Position numbers and translations under genes: made by a program. DNA of 44,666 nucleotides from Tannerella sp. (GTDB lineage: Bacteria > Bacteroidota > Bacteroidia > Bacteroidales > Tannerellaceae). A model generated the notes under the pieces. The model was not told the DNA's origin and searched no databases. It worked only from the letters and a program-made list of their open reading frames with translations. Position 1 is the stretch's first letter; the number at the start of each line of letters is the position of its first letter. Of this stretch, positions 7,099 to 15,374 are shown in pieces. Location of the stretch: contig JAISMO010000116.1 of NCBI GenBank assembly GCA_031276675.1, positions 1 to 44,666 of the forward strand, read 5' to 3'.

Positions 7099-8919
7099 TC
7101 AGTGATTGCCGGTTTCGCGTTCTTCCCAGCCGCTTTTTCCTTCATCCATATAGACTTCGATCAGCGTGCGGGATACCCGCGGGTCTACTTCCTCGACCAG
7201 CTGGATGCGTAGCGGATTCGTCAGCCGATCCTTCCATGCCAGCACGGGCTTGTAGGGTATTTCGCGGTCGATCCGGTAGACCAGGTACGCCCATTTTTCG
7301 GTAAACATGCTGCCCTGCAACGCCGGGATCACCTGTTGCATGTTGGAGGCGAGGAAACTGAGCGACAGCGCGCGCGTCCAGTATATCCACGGCCCGCCGG
7401 TGATATAGAAGTAGGGATTCAGCAGGCTGAGCCGCGACTCGAGCGAAGCATTGGCGTAGGCCAGGTTGATGCCGGCAAAGCCGATGCCCGTTTCGGCATT
7501 GTAGAAGGTGATCCAGGGCACGTCGGCTTCCATCTTCAGGTCGGTCAGGTCGGCCATGTGGAGCACATCATAGGTGATGACCCTGTCGCGGATGACGTCA
7601 TACCAGGCGGCATGGGTCATCAGTTCGCGCTTGAAAACGATTTCGGCATTGCGCAGGGCCAGACACTGCACCGTTTCATTGATCCTCATGCTGGTGGTAC
7701 TGAAGAAGTAGGGGACGCCCGGAAAAAACTCGTACCGGACGGAGGCGTCCACTTCGGGCATGTTACGCAAGGCTCCCCAGAACTCGCCCGTGGCCAGCAC
7801 GGGGCCGGAGATGGAGTACATGTGCTGCTCCTGTTTCCAGTCGGCCGTATGCGTCCAGGCCCGCGGAGGCACATAGATGCCCGGATTCCAGTGTACCGCG
7901 CCGTTGGTTTCCATGCGGTGATACAGCGGCTGGTCCGGCTGACTTTTCAGCGTGATCTGGTCGATGTGGCCGGAGTTGGGATGCAGGACGATGTTCAGCT
8001 GATCGTTGTCGACGGTCAGGCCGGGCAGTTCTCCCTGCACGCGCAGGTCGGTCTGATAGGTGCCGGCCATCGCCCCGGCGTTGTTGTAGTAAATCAGATA
8101 AACCTTGCTGGTTTTGGCCGGCACGTCGGCCAGAAAAGCCACCTTGCAGGTGACGGTCGGCATCCAGAGAGGGATTTGCCGTTCCGGGCCGTCTTCTTCC
8201 AGCGGCGCCAGGTCGTCTTTTACCGGGTATTTGCGAATCTCGAACACCTGGCTTGGCACTTCGCTCAGGCGGTGGTCGGCAGGATCGACGGCCACCACCC
8301 GGATTTCACGCTTCAGGTCGGTCACCTCGTCCGGATAGAACGGGAGCAGCACTTCTACCGCTTCATTTTTCCGGTCAATGCCGGCCGTTTCGCTGAGCAC
8401 GACGGACTTGTATGCCTTCCAGGCCGGGTCGAAGACCGGTGTGCCCGCGGGGGCCGTCAGGGTCTGCACGGCCGAGAGGATCCGGTCGTCGGGCGAAGGC
8501 TTGACCGATTTTTTCACGCGGACTTTCAGTTCAATCCGGTACGTGGCTCCCGGCTGCCATTTCAGCCATGCCGTGACATGGGGGGTCTTGTACAGCGAAT
8601 TGTCCTGCGAAAGGGCGTATCCGGAAGGCGGACGGTGGATGTATCCGGGTTTGTCGGTTTCCTCGACCACGTCGCCCCGGTACAGATTGACAAACCGCAA
8701 CGGCTGTCCGTTGACCGCGGCTTCCACCTCGATCATGGACGGTTCGGGCAGTTCCATCTCCGCCCTGAAATGGTAGAACGGAATGGAGGGAACCGGATAA
8801 CCCAGTTCCAGGCTGTTGATTTTCAGAGCGCCGCCGGAAATTTCCTTTGCCTCCGTCGGCAACGGCAGGCAGAGAAAACACATCAGCAGCAGCAATACAT
8901 TACATACGTTTGTTTTCAT
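7099..8919 (-). CDS. Exported protein of unknown function, probably carbohydrate-related
   Basis: A 606-residue protein with a clear signal peptide (MKTNVCNVLLLLMCFLCLPLPTEA). The mature part is beta-rich. A segment near residues 300-500 contains NDQLNIVLHPNSGHIDQIT and many aromatic residues (WNPGIYVPPRAWTHTADW), reminiscent of galactose-mutarotase-like beta-sandwiches found in glycoside hydrolases and lyases; this is a pattern-level impression only. No catalytic motif is recognised. It is the last gene of a minus-strand block starting with susC/susD and lies 13 bp after the 921-residue gene, so the two are probably co-transcribed. I infer periplasmic or surface action on the glycan taken up by the SusC/D pair. 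Confidence 0.85.
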   Translation of the reverse strand: MKTNVCNVLLLLMCFLCLPLPTEAKEISGGALKINSLELGYPVPSIPFYHFRAEMELPEPSMIEVEAAVNGQPLRFVNLYRGDVVEETDKPGYIHRPPSGYALSQDNSLYKTPHVTAWLKWQPGATYRIELKVRVKKSVKPSPDDRILSAVQTLTAPAGTPVFDPAWKAYKSVVLSETAGIDRKNEAVEVLLPFYPDEVTDLKREIRVVAVDPADHRLSEVPSQVFEIRKYPVKDDLAPLEEDGPERQIPLWMPTVTCKVAFLADVPAKTSKVYLIYYNNAGAMAGTYQTDLRVQGELPGLTVDNDQLNIVLHPNSGHIDQITLKSQPDQPLYHRMETNGAVHWNPGIYVPPRAWTHTADWKQEQHMYSISGPVLATGEFWGALRNMPEVDASVRYEFFPGVPYFFSTTSMRINETVQCLALRNAEIVFKRELMTHAAWYDVIRDRVITYDVLHMADLTDLKMEADVPWITFYNAETGIGFAGINLAYANASLESRLSLLNPYFYITGGPWIYWTRALSLSFLASNMQQVIPALQGSMFTEKWAYLVYRIDREIPYKPVLAWKDRLTNPLRIQLVEEVDPRVSRTLIEVYMDEGKSGWEERETGNH

Positions 8920-8932
8920 TGATGATAACTGT

Positions 8933-8981
8933 TTAGTGATTAGCGATTAGTGGGTAGTGGTTAGTGGTTAGTGAGCGGTGA
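8933..8981. repeat. Heptamer tandem array, exactly seven units
   Basis: Seven contiguous 7-bp units, mostly TTAGTGA, TTAGTGG or TTAGCGA, covering 49 bp. It includes the stop and last roughly 15 codons of the 921-residue gene, whose tail HRSLTTNHYPLIANH is simply the heptamer read on the minus strand. A second seven-unit array of the same heptamer lies at 43533-43581. Confidence 0.85.
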
Positions 8982-11665
8982 GCCTGTCCGCCGTTTCGGA
9001 CGGTGATCAGGTTTCTTTTGCGCAACTCCTCAAGGCCGTTTTTCCAGTCTCCGCCGTTTCCCCAGATGTAATAGGAGAAGTACATGGTGCTTTGCTGAAT
9101 GATGGGCGTCCAGGGCTGAAACTCGACATAGGTGTGAGGCGCTTCGCCGTTTTCCGGCAGGTTCATCCACATGTGCAGGAAAAGAGGCTGCGACACGGGG
9201 AAGGCCCCCACAAAGGCAATGTCTTCCTGAGTGTCATATCCCGCGTTCCATCCCTCGACCACTTCGATGGCCTGTCCGTACATGGCGTCGGGCTTCATCC
9301 GGTATTCCCGCAGTCCCTCCGCCACGGGTACGGTGAACACGTCTTCCGTGCCGTGGCTTTTCCCCAGTTCCAGGATCGGCTGGGGGCCGATGACGTTGGC
9401 TTCGGGATTTTTGAACCTCAACGCCCATTTGATTTCCAGCAGGGGCGTATTGCCGTAGAGCGTAAAGACTTTCCGAATCCGGTTGCCGTAGTAGTCGGTT
9501 TCCATTTCGACCTGCACATGGTCGCCTTCCTTGCGGACCAGCTTGGCGTCGTAGACCCGGTGGGTTTCCATGCTGGCCTGTCCGAGGAAATCCTCAAACC
9601 CGCCGTAAGGATAGAATCCCCTCATGCGGTGGGGCGCCTTGTGGTTGGGCGCCTGCTTCGGCCATATTTTGAACAGGAGGTTGTCGTTGCGGCTTTTGAC
9701 CACGTATTCGATCACCCGTGCACCCGTGCGGAGCAGGGTCACCCGGACGGAATCGTTCTCCAGGCGGTATTCGTTGACGCCGTCGCCGTTCAGGTCGATT
9801 TCATAGGCATACGTCCGGCCTTCGGCCTTGCCGACCCCCAGTTGCGTTTCGGCCTCCAGGTCCAGCGCCCGCGTCTTCACGGTGTAGCGTCCGGCGTTCA
9901 GTTTCAGCGGAAAGACCAGTTCGCTGAAGGTGGCCGGATTCGTCCGGCAGGTCTGGGTCTGCCGCAGGACGGCTTTGCCCGGCCGGTCGCGTTCGTAGAC
10001 CGTCACTTCGACCGGAAAACTGCCCGTTGCGGAGAAATTGTGCACCGTGACCGGAAAGGCCACCTCCGGCGCATGAGCATAAAGCAGCTGGTGGGCGGAA
10101 ATGGCCGGCGGCAGGTCCAGCATCGTCAGGGTCGTTTTCTGCTTTTCGCCGGCCGCAAAGGATACGGCCACGGGGTTGGTCTTCCCCATTGCCCCGGGTC
10201 CGGGTTGCAGGGTGACGCGAATCTGCCGTTCCTCATACCCCGGCAGGACGACGGTTTCCGGAAGCGGCCCGGTGCGGACGTCCGGCGATGTGGTGAGGGC
10301 CAGCGTGCCGGAAACCGGTTCCGGCGAGTGATTCCGCAGAGTGACCACCAGGTCGTAGCCGTCCGTTTCGGCCTTCAGGTTCAGCCGGTCGTAGAAACAG
10401 TCTTCCAGATAGAGGCGGTCCAGGTAGAGCAGCTGTACGGTATGGCGGAAGGCCGCCGGCCCCATCACCCGCGCGCCGGAAAGCACGGCCACTTCCCTGC
10501 GGTTCAGGATGGCCTCCCAGAGGGTTTTGCCGGAGAGCGCCTGTTCCTTTTCCAGGAAGACGATCATGGAGGAGAGCAGGTGGCCGCTCAGGTAACCGGT
10601 ATGGCAGATAAAGGGCTTGTTTTCGCCGTCGATCTGCTCTTTGTTGCCCTCGTGCACGATGTAGCCGTCATATTCATAGGGGTCGCTTGCGGGGTGGTAG
10701 ACCGGGCGGAAGACGTAGCCTCCCTTCCTGCGGGCAAAGTCGATCCAGGACTGCCTGGTGGGCATGTCCTGCACCTGCAGGCCGTCGTAGTCGGTGCAGC
10801 CGTAGACGGGCGAATAGCCGACCTGTACCACCACGGGCAGGTTGACTTCCTTCACCAGGCTTTCCAGTTCGCGCTGCGCCAGGAAGTCCATGTAGCCGTC
10901 AAAGACGAACCAGGAACAGCCCTCGTTCAGGCCGATGCCCATCACCTCCAGCGGATGCCCGGCCTCGCAGGTGACGCTTTTCAGCAGCGTGGCGGCGCCG
11001 AAGAATCCCTTGTGCATACGGAAGGTGTCCAGGATTTCGCGCGCGGAGGCCAGCAGGTTTTGCAGGCGTTCGAGCTGTTCGGTCGAGGCGGAGGAGAGGA
11101 CAAAGAGGTGCGTGTCGCCGTTGACCAGGTAAAAAGCCTTGAGCGGCGCCAGGCCCTCGGCGTCCAGCTGGTGGCTGTGGAGCCGTCCGGCCCAGTCGAA
11201 CTGTCCCCCGGCCAGGGCTTCCAGGCGCTGACCCAGAGGCGTGTCCGGCGAGGTGAGCGCCAGCACGCGGCCATTCTTCAGCGCCCGTTCCAGCTCTTCC
11301 GGGCCGGGATGGTCGAGCGTCCGGCAGGGCGCGGCAAAGAGGCGGGAAATGAATCCCTCCTGCATCAGCAGGCCGGGCAGTCCCAGATCTTCGGCGATGT
11401 CCACCTTGCTTTGCAGGACGGTGGACTGCAGGTCGGGCACGGCCATCTTGAACAGGTGGCCATAGCGGTACCAGTCGGTATAGGTATCGTGCCAGTGATT
11501 CGTGTATCCGTTGAAGCGGATGCTGCTTTTAATCAGCGGCGCCCCGTCGGTGTCCGGTTCCATCCGGAAACCGGAAAGCGTCTGGCCGTGAGCCGCCGCC
11601 GTGAACAGGGCGGCCATGCACGGCATGACAAGTTTTGTCCGCAGACAACATACGGTAGATTTCAT
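8933..11665 (-). CDS. Large exported protein of unknown function
   Basis: About 910 residues from ATG 11665 (MKSTVCCLRTKLVMPCMAA, signal peptide ending at AAAHG); an upstream ATG at 11698 would add 11 residues before the signal and is less likely. Residues 25-400 look like an alpha/beta domain (PVVVQVGYSPVYGCTDYDG, GGYVFRPVYHPASDPYEYDG). The middle carries beta domains such as LVVTLRNHSPEPVSGTLAL, like CARDB or NPCBM-associated folds. The C-terminal third (YRLENDSVRVTLL, YGGFEDFLGQASMETHRVYD) resembles the mutarotase-like part of the next gene. I do not recognise a catalytic family. Context in a SusC/D locus suggests glycan processing. The last residues are encoded by the heptamer array, so the original C-terminus may have been altered. 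Confidence 0.85.
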   Translation of the reverse strand: MKSTVCCLRTKLVMPCMAALFTAAAHGQTLSGFRMEPDTDGAPLIKSSIRFNGYTNHWHDTYTDWYRYGHLFKMAVPDLQSTVLQSKVDIAEDLGLPGLLMQEGFISRLFAAPCRTLDHPGPEELERALKNGRVLALTSPDTPLGQRLEALAGGQFDWAGRLHSHQLDAEGLAPLKAFYLVNGDTHLFVLSSASTEQLERLQNLLASAREILDTFRMHKGFFGAATLLKSVTCEAGHPLEVMGIGLNEGCSWFVFDGYMDFLAQRELESLVKEVNLPVVVQVGYSPVYGCTDYDGLQVQDMPTRQSWIDFARRKGGYVFRPVYHPASDPYEYDGYIVHEGNKEQIDGENKPFICHTGYLSGHLLSSMIVFLEKEQALSGKTLWEAILNRREVAVLSGARVMGPAAFRHTVQLLYLDRLYLEDCFYDRLNLKAETDGYDLVVTLRNHSPEPVSGTLALTTSPDVRTGPLPETVVLPGYEERQIRVTLQPGPGAMGKTNPVAVSFAAGEKQKTTLTMLDLPPAISAHQLLYAHAPEVAFPVTVHNFSATGSFPVEVTVYERDRPGKAVLRQTQTCRTNPATFSELVFPLKLNAGRYTVKTRALDLEAETQLGVGKAEGRTYAYEIDLNGDGVNEYRLENDSVRVTLLRTGARVIEYVVKSRNDNLLFKIWPKQAPNHKAPHRMRGFYPYGGFEDFLGQASMETHRVYDAKLVRKEGDHVQVEMETDYYGNRIRKVFTLYGNTPLLEIKWALRFKNPEANVIGPQPILELGKSHGTEDVFTVPVAEGLREYRMKPDAMYGQAIEVVEGWNAGYDTQEDIAFVGAFPVSQPLFLHMWMNLPENGEAPHTYVEFQPWTPIIQQSTMYFSYYIWGNGGDWKNGLEELRKRNLITVRNGGQAHRSLTTNHYPLIANH

Positions 11666-11748
11666 ACTTTTTCTGTTTTTGTGAATTTTAAATTTCATAT
11701 CTCCTGTCTCCTACTTTTATGTATATATGTATATCGGATTGCGGGGTG

Positions 11749-11770
11749 GGGGCGAAAAATTTTTCGCCCC
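11749..11770. terminator. Perfect 22-bp palindrome, probable terminator
   Basis: GGGGCGAAAAA followed directly by TTTTTCGCCCC, a perfect palindrome overlapping the first base of the stop codon (11770-11772) of the 316-residue gene. It could terminate transcripts in either direction, and would separate that gene from the 921-residue gene. Confidence 0.6.
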
Positions 11771-12720
11771 TACTCCGCTTCCTGACGGTTGTGTTCGACT
11801 TCGCGCGGTTGGGCGTCGGAGGTTTCCTGACGCCGGCGGTTGACCGTGCCGGCCAGGTCCTCGGTGGTGAGGGGCATGGAAAAGGTCGGTTCGGGGCCAA
11901 ACTTGGGCACGTCTTCCACATGTTTGAGGAAGGCGGCCTTGATGATGAACAGCTTGCCGTGCGAGCCGTCGGGCATCCGGATGTCGTTGTGCAGGCGGGA
12001 GGTATACTGCCGGCACACTTCGGTTTTGCCGTCGGCCGCCATGATGACGATCACCGCCAGCCGCACGCCCGTTGGCCAGCCGTGTGCCGTGAGCGCGGCA
12101 TTTTCCGTGGTGGCCTGGTCAATCACCACGCGGATAAAGTCCATGTTGATGACGGAGACCTTGACTTCGGCCAGCGCGTCGGTCGCTTCCTGCCGGGCGC
12201 GGCGCCCGCCCGTTTCTCCCGGCAGGAAGAATCCGAGCAGATGCACATCGTCCATGGTCAGCACCCCGGCGAAGTACTGCATGTGCGCCCAGGATTTCAC
12301 CTGATTCAGACACAGTCCGATGATGGTTCTGAGCAGCGTGTTGCGCACGGCGCGGTCGGCGGTGGAGCCGTAGTTCGACCGGCACCGGGCAATCAGTTTG
12401 GCCAGTTCGCTGCGGCCGCTGGTCAGCTGATCAAGCAGCGCCTGGGGAAAGTTCCATTTCGTCTGACTGGCTGTGACCAGGTTGACGAGGTTGTCGAGGT
12501 TGTCGAACTTCGCGTCAATGGAGCCATGCCAGCGACGAATGTTGGCCAGCACGCCGTCGGGAATGCTGCTGTAGGTAGCGTTTCCCGCGGCAAGCGCCAG
12601 CGAGAGTCCGCCGCCCGCAGACAGGAGATTTTCCGGGTCTGCAAGGAAGGCGAAAAACGGGATGGACAGGTCGGATACGATGCCGACCGTCCGGATCAAT
12701 AATTGAAATAAAGTTTCCAT
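11770..12720 (-). CDS. Conserved-looking protein of unknown function
   Basis: A 316-residue protein. The first 55 residues contain two hydrophobic stretches (LLIRTVGIVSDLSIPFFAFL and AGGGLSLALAAG). Residues 60-180 are helical. Residues 190-290 look beta-rich (VRLAVIVIMAADGKTEVC, GKLFIIKAAFLKHV). The arrangement, a helical bundle followed by a fibronectin-like domain, recalls Bacteroidota proteins of unknown function often found with DUF6261, but I could not confirm homology by reading. The C-terminus is charged and low complexity (RRRQETSDAQPREVEHNRQ). It sits between the lipoprotein cluster and the two large exported proteins, with a strong palindrome at its end, so it may be its own transcription unit. 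Confidence 0.75.
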   Translation of the reverse strand: METLFQLLIRTVGIVSDLSIPFFAFLADPENLLSAGGGLSLALAAGNATYSSIPDGVLANIRRWHGSIDAKFDNLDNLVNLVTASQTKWNFPQALLDQLTSGRSELAKLIARCRSNYGSTADRAVRNTLLRTIIGLCLNQVKSWAHMQYFAGVLTMDDVHLLGFFLPGETGGRRARQEATDALAEVKVSVINMDFIRVVIDQATTENAALTAHGWPTGVRLAVIVIMAADGKTEVCRQYTSRLHNDIRMPDGSHGKLFIIKAAFLKHVEDVPKFGPEPTFSMPLTTEDLAGTVNRRRQETSDAQPREVEHNRQEAE

Positions 12721-12806
12721 TGTTGTGATAATTAGAATATTATTAATATAGAATACTTGAAAAGACGGAGGAAGGACGCCCGAAAAAACGCAAAAACAGG
12801 CGCCAT

Positions 12807-13058
12807 TTTCGGGGAAATGTCCGCCGTTTTCCGGGAAACGGTTTTTATATCCCGGGATACGTTTTCTGTTTTCGGGGATACGATTTCTGTTTTCCGGGAT
12901 ATGGTTTTCATTTTCGGGGATATGGTTTTCATTTCCCCGAAAATGATTTTTGTTTTCGGGGAAATGGTTTCTGTTTCCCGGGAAATGATTTCCATTTTCC
13001 GGGAAATGGTTTTTGTTTCCCGGAAAACGGTCTTTGTTTTTCGGAGGTTTTTTTCACC
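12807..13058. repeat. 21-bp tandem array, twelve units
   Basis: Twelve units start every 21 bp from 12807 (12828, 12849, and so on to 13038) with substitutions only. The common core is TTTCCGGGAAATGGTTT; several units centre on the dyads TTTCCCGGGAAA or ATTTTCCGGGAAAT. Since 21 is a multiple of three, both strands read as long heptad-like open frames, which I regard as by-products. It lies in the 648-bp gap between the 316-residue gene and the lipoprotein cluster. Confidence 0.92.
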
Positions 13059-13093
13059 GGTAAGCCTGACTTTGTCGGACCCGGTATGCAGGA

Positions 13094-13283
13094 GGCGTAA
13101 TCCTTTCAATAACCCTGTACAGGCACAGCGCAGTGCGGGGCAGTCCGGCGACATCCGGGCGCCTGACCCCGCTCGCCCGCCGTGTCGCAGCAGGGTAACG
13201 CCTGCCGGCGTTAAGGCGGGTTGCATGAGGCCCGTCCCCCGTACTGCGCTCCGCTTGTACGGGGTTATCGAGAGGGTTACGCC
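13094..13283. repeat. Imperfect inverted-repeat element of about 190 bp
   Basis: The left arm 13094-13140 (GGCGTAATCC..., AGCGCAGTGCGGGG) matches the reverse complement of the right arm 13236-13283 (GGCGTAACCC..., AGCGCAGTACGGGG) with several mismatches. A smaller hairpin AACGCC-TGCC-GGCGTT lies between them. The element directly abuts the truncated lipoprotein start at 13355, so it may have inserted into that gene. There is no coding capacity, so it is MITE-like if mobile. Confidence 0.55.
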
Positions 13284-13295
13284 TCCGGCGTACAA

Positions 13296-13355
13296 GGCGT
13301 TACACCGCGCAAACATCTCTGTGAACAGGCACAATAATACTGCTTTTGCTTTCAC
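13296..13355 (-). pseudogene. Lipoprotein gene remnant (N-terminal part only)
   Basis: ATG at 13355 begins MKAKAVLLCLFTEMFARCNA. At DNA level it is a clear relative of the signal-peptide regions of the three lipoprotein genes next door (MKxNAILFCLCxGMFAQCD). After about 20 codons the similarity ends and the sequence passes into the inverted-repeat element and the 21-bp array. The open frame continues on the minus strand to 12732 only because the 21-bp array has no stops. I read this as the broken end of the tandem lipoprotein family. Confidence 0.65.
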
Positions 13356-13367
13356 TATTTCTTTGGT

Positions 13368-13979
13368 TTATTCGATCCGCAAAAAAAAGGTTTTAAACTC
13401 ATGATCCGGATAGACGCATCCGATTTCGGTATAACCGATTCGTGGATATACGATCATTACCCTTAACAGCACTTCGCAAAAAACTGCATCATCACCTATC
13501 CTGCTCGGCTCGGGATTACATCCCGGATCGCAGACGGGACAGAAAGGATAACCGCCATATTCATAGTCGCAAACGTCCGCAGAGTTGGAAACGGTCAGTG
13601 TCCCGTCTTCTCTGAAGTGATACACAATTTCTTCGCACGAACGGTCCGTGGTGTCCTTTCCGCTGATTTCCAGCATTAATTTCCATTTGCCGACAATATC
13701 GTTCACTTTTCCGGTTTTTGCCGGAGAAGCACATGTCGCCTTTTCACTGATTCTGTAGTGATAAATGTCGGTACTTTCAAAGACGTCTTTATACACAGGC
13801 TCTTCCTGTGCCGGGGGAGGCTCTTCCGCCGGAATTTCTTCTTCTTCCGGCGGCGGCGTCACGGATGCGACCGTTTCCCCGCTGCCGGGTTCGGACATAA
13901 TCCCCCTGTCACCGGCACGGTCGCACTGCGCAAACATGCCTATGCACAGGCAAAACAATATTGCATTTGTTTTCATCAT
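13368..13979 (-). CDS. Tandem lipoprotein paralogue 1 (lipocalin-like pattern)
   Basis: A 203-residue lipoprotein: signal peptide with lipobox FAQC, so cleaved and lipidated at Cys about 19. A proline- and glutamate-rich linker (PPPEEEEIPAEEPPP) follows, typical of a spacer holding the domain away from the membrane. The folded part contains VNDIVGKWKLMLEISGKD, SCEEIVYHFREDGTLTVS and a cysteine-rich FCPVCDPGC. The GKW and DGTL pattern resembles lipocalin-like domains of Bacteroidota lipoproteins; the ligand is unknown. It is 9 bp from the next paralogue, in one transcription direction downstream of susC/susD, which suggests a surface or periplasmic accessory role. Confidence 0.85.
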   Translation of the reverse strand: MMKTNAILFCLCIGMFAQCDRAGDRGIMSEPGSGETVASVTPPPEEEEIPAEEPPPAQEEPVYKDVFESTDIYHYRISEKATCASPAKTGKVNDIVGKWKLMLEISGKDTTDRSCEEIVYHFREDGTLTVSNSADVCDYEYGGYPFCPVCDPGCNPEPSRIGDDAVFCEVLLRVMIVYPRIGYTEIGCVYPDHEFKTFFLRIE

Positions 13980-13988
13980 TCCTTCGGT

Positions 13989-14600
13989 TTATTCGATCCG
14001 TAAAAATAAGGTTCTGATTTCATGATCCGGATAGCTGCATCCAAGTTCCGTATAACTGGTCTGCGGATATACGAACATCTTCCTTAACAGCACTTCGCAA
14101 AACACCGCCGCATCATTACCCTTCCTGAAATTCAGATCGGATTTACATTTCGGAAGGCAGGAAGGACAGAAAGGATAAGCGTCATATTCATAGTCACAAA
14201 CGTCCTCCGTGTTGGAAACGGTCAGCGTTCCGTCTTCCCTGAAGTGATACACAATCGCTTCGCAGGAACGGTCCGTGGTGTCCTTTCCGTTGATTTCCAG
14301 CGCCAGTTGCCATTTGCCGACAATGTCATTTACTTCGCCGGTTTTTGCCGGAGAAAGACAGGCTGCCTTTTTATAGATTTCGTCGAAAGAAGTATCGATT
14401 TGTTCATAAGCGCTTACATACACCGGCTCTTCCGGCGTTTGGGGAGCCTCTTCCGCCGGAATTTCTTCTTCCGGCGGCTGTGTCACGGATTCGACCGGTT
14501 CTCCGCTGCCGGGTTCGGGTATATATACTTCGTTGCCGATACGGTCACACTGCGTAAATATCACTGCGCACAGGCAAAACAATATTGCATTTGCTTTCAT
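13989..14600 (-). CDS. Tandem lipoprotein paralogue 2
   Basis: A 203-residue lipoprotein, the closest relative of paralogue 1. The lipobox is FTQC. A shorter acidic linker (PPEEEIPAEEAPQTPEEP) is followed by the same domain: VNDIVGKWQLALEINGKD, SCEAIVYHFREDGTLTVS and the cysteine cluster FCPSCLPKC. The C-terminus LFLRIE matches that of its neighbours, including at DNA level across the stop and into the next start, so whole gene-plus-spacer units were duplicated. Surface-exposed differences concentrate around residues 65-85 and 150-165, which may be where ligand specificity differs. Confidence 0.85.
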   Translation of the reverse strand: MKANAILFCLCAVIFTQCDRIGNEVYIPEPGSGEPVESVTQPPEEEIPAEEAPQTPEEPVYVSAYEQIDTSFDEIYKKAACLSPAKTGEVNDIVGKWQLALEINGKDTTDRSCEAIVYHFREDGTLTVSNTEDVCDYEYDAYPFCPSCLPKCKSDLNFRKGNDAAVFCEVLLRKMFVYPQTSYTELGCSYPDHEIRTLFLRIE

Positions 14601-14612
14601 CGTTTCTTCGGT

Positions 14613-15215
14613 TTATTCGATTCGTAAAAACACATTATTAATCTCAAATACAGGCCATCTCGCTGTCGGCACGAACTGCTGCTCGTATTGCGGATACAGA
14701 ATCATTTTTGTGTACAGCGCTATGCAGAAAACCTCCGTATCTCCCATCCTTAAGTTGGGTCGGGGGGCGGGATCGCAGGAAGGACAGAGAGAAATCGCTT
14801 CGAAGGCGTAATCAACGTCTTCCGTACTGCCGGCGACGCTCAGCGTCCCGTCCGCTTTGAAATGATAGACAATCTCCTCGCACGAACGGTCGACGGTATC
14901 GTTTCCGCTGATTTCCATCATCAGTTTCCATTTGCCGGTAATGTCATACGCTTCTCCGGTTTTTGCCGGCGAAGGACATGCGGCCTTTTCACACACTTCA
15001 TCATAGGATGCATCCATTCCCCGAGCCCATTTTTCAGATGTAAACTCCTCCGTTTCTTCGGGATTCGGCTCTTCCGGCGTTTGGGGAGGCTCTTCGGTTA
15101 TACCTTCGATCACTTCTCCGCTGCCGGGTTCGGGCATAATCCCCCTGTCACCGGCACGGTCACACTGTGCAAACATGCCTATGCACAGGCAAAACAATAT
15201 TGCATTTGTTTTCAT
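14613..15215 (-). CDS. Tandem lipoprotein paralogue 3
   Basis: A 200-residue lipoprotein; its first 25 residues are nearly identical to paralogue 1 (MKTNAILFCLCIGMFAQCD), but the body is the most divergent of the three. The linker is EEPPQTPEEPNPEETEE. The domain has YDITGKWKLMMEISGND, SCEEIVYHFKADGTLSVA and a reduced cysteine cluster (LCPSCDPAP). It ends VFEINNVFLRIE. The mix of a conserved signal region with a divergent body fits gene conversion between copies. It is first of the three in transcription order, about 160 bp after susD, with a decayed extra copy in between. Confidence 0.85.
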   Translation of the reverse strand: MKTNAILFCLCIGMFAQCDRAGDRGIMPEPGSGEVIEGITEEPPQTPEEPNPEETEEFTSEKWARGMDASYDEVCEKAACPSPAKTGEAYDITGKWKLMMEISGNDTVDRSCEEIVYHFKADGTLSVAGSTEDVDYAFEAISLCPSCDPAPRPNLRMGDTEVFCIALYTKMILYPQYEQQFVPTARWPVFEINNVFLRIE

Positions 15216-15216
15216 A

Positions 15217-15300
15217 ATTACTTTGGTTTATTCGTTTCGTAAAAATACATTTGTTGATTTCAAAGACAGGCCGTTTATTTTCAGTTGCATGTAGCATCCG
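15217..15300 (-). pseudogene. Lipoprotein gene remnant (C-terminal part only)
   Basis: Immediately upstream of paralogue 3 the minus strand encodes RPVFEINKCIF, then a one-base insertion relative to the RWPVFEINNVFLRIE ending of paralogue 3, then the same bases through the stop region. This is a frameshifted 3' end of a fourth lipoprotein copy whose 5' part is missing. With the N-terminal remnant at 13355 it brackets the three intact copies. Confidence 0.6.
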
Positions 15301-15374
15301 GTTGCTGCCGCCGCCCGACTCCCCGCCCCTTGCGGGACGGGGACGGGAGACGGTGGAGGGGTTCGCCTTCAGCA

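Noticed and set aside
8978-11785. A 935-codon plus-strand frame opposite the large exported protein
   Set aside because: Antisense shadow; the minus frame has a signal peptide and fits the operon direction.
12757-13404. Heptad-like repeat protein (for example a coiled coil) encoded by the 21-bp array
   Set aside because: The unit is 21 bp, so any stop-free frame gives seven-residue periodicity on either strand; there is no start with a sensible N-terminus, and arrays with periods 20, 23 and 41 show that coding is not the constraint.
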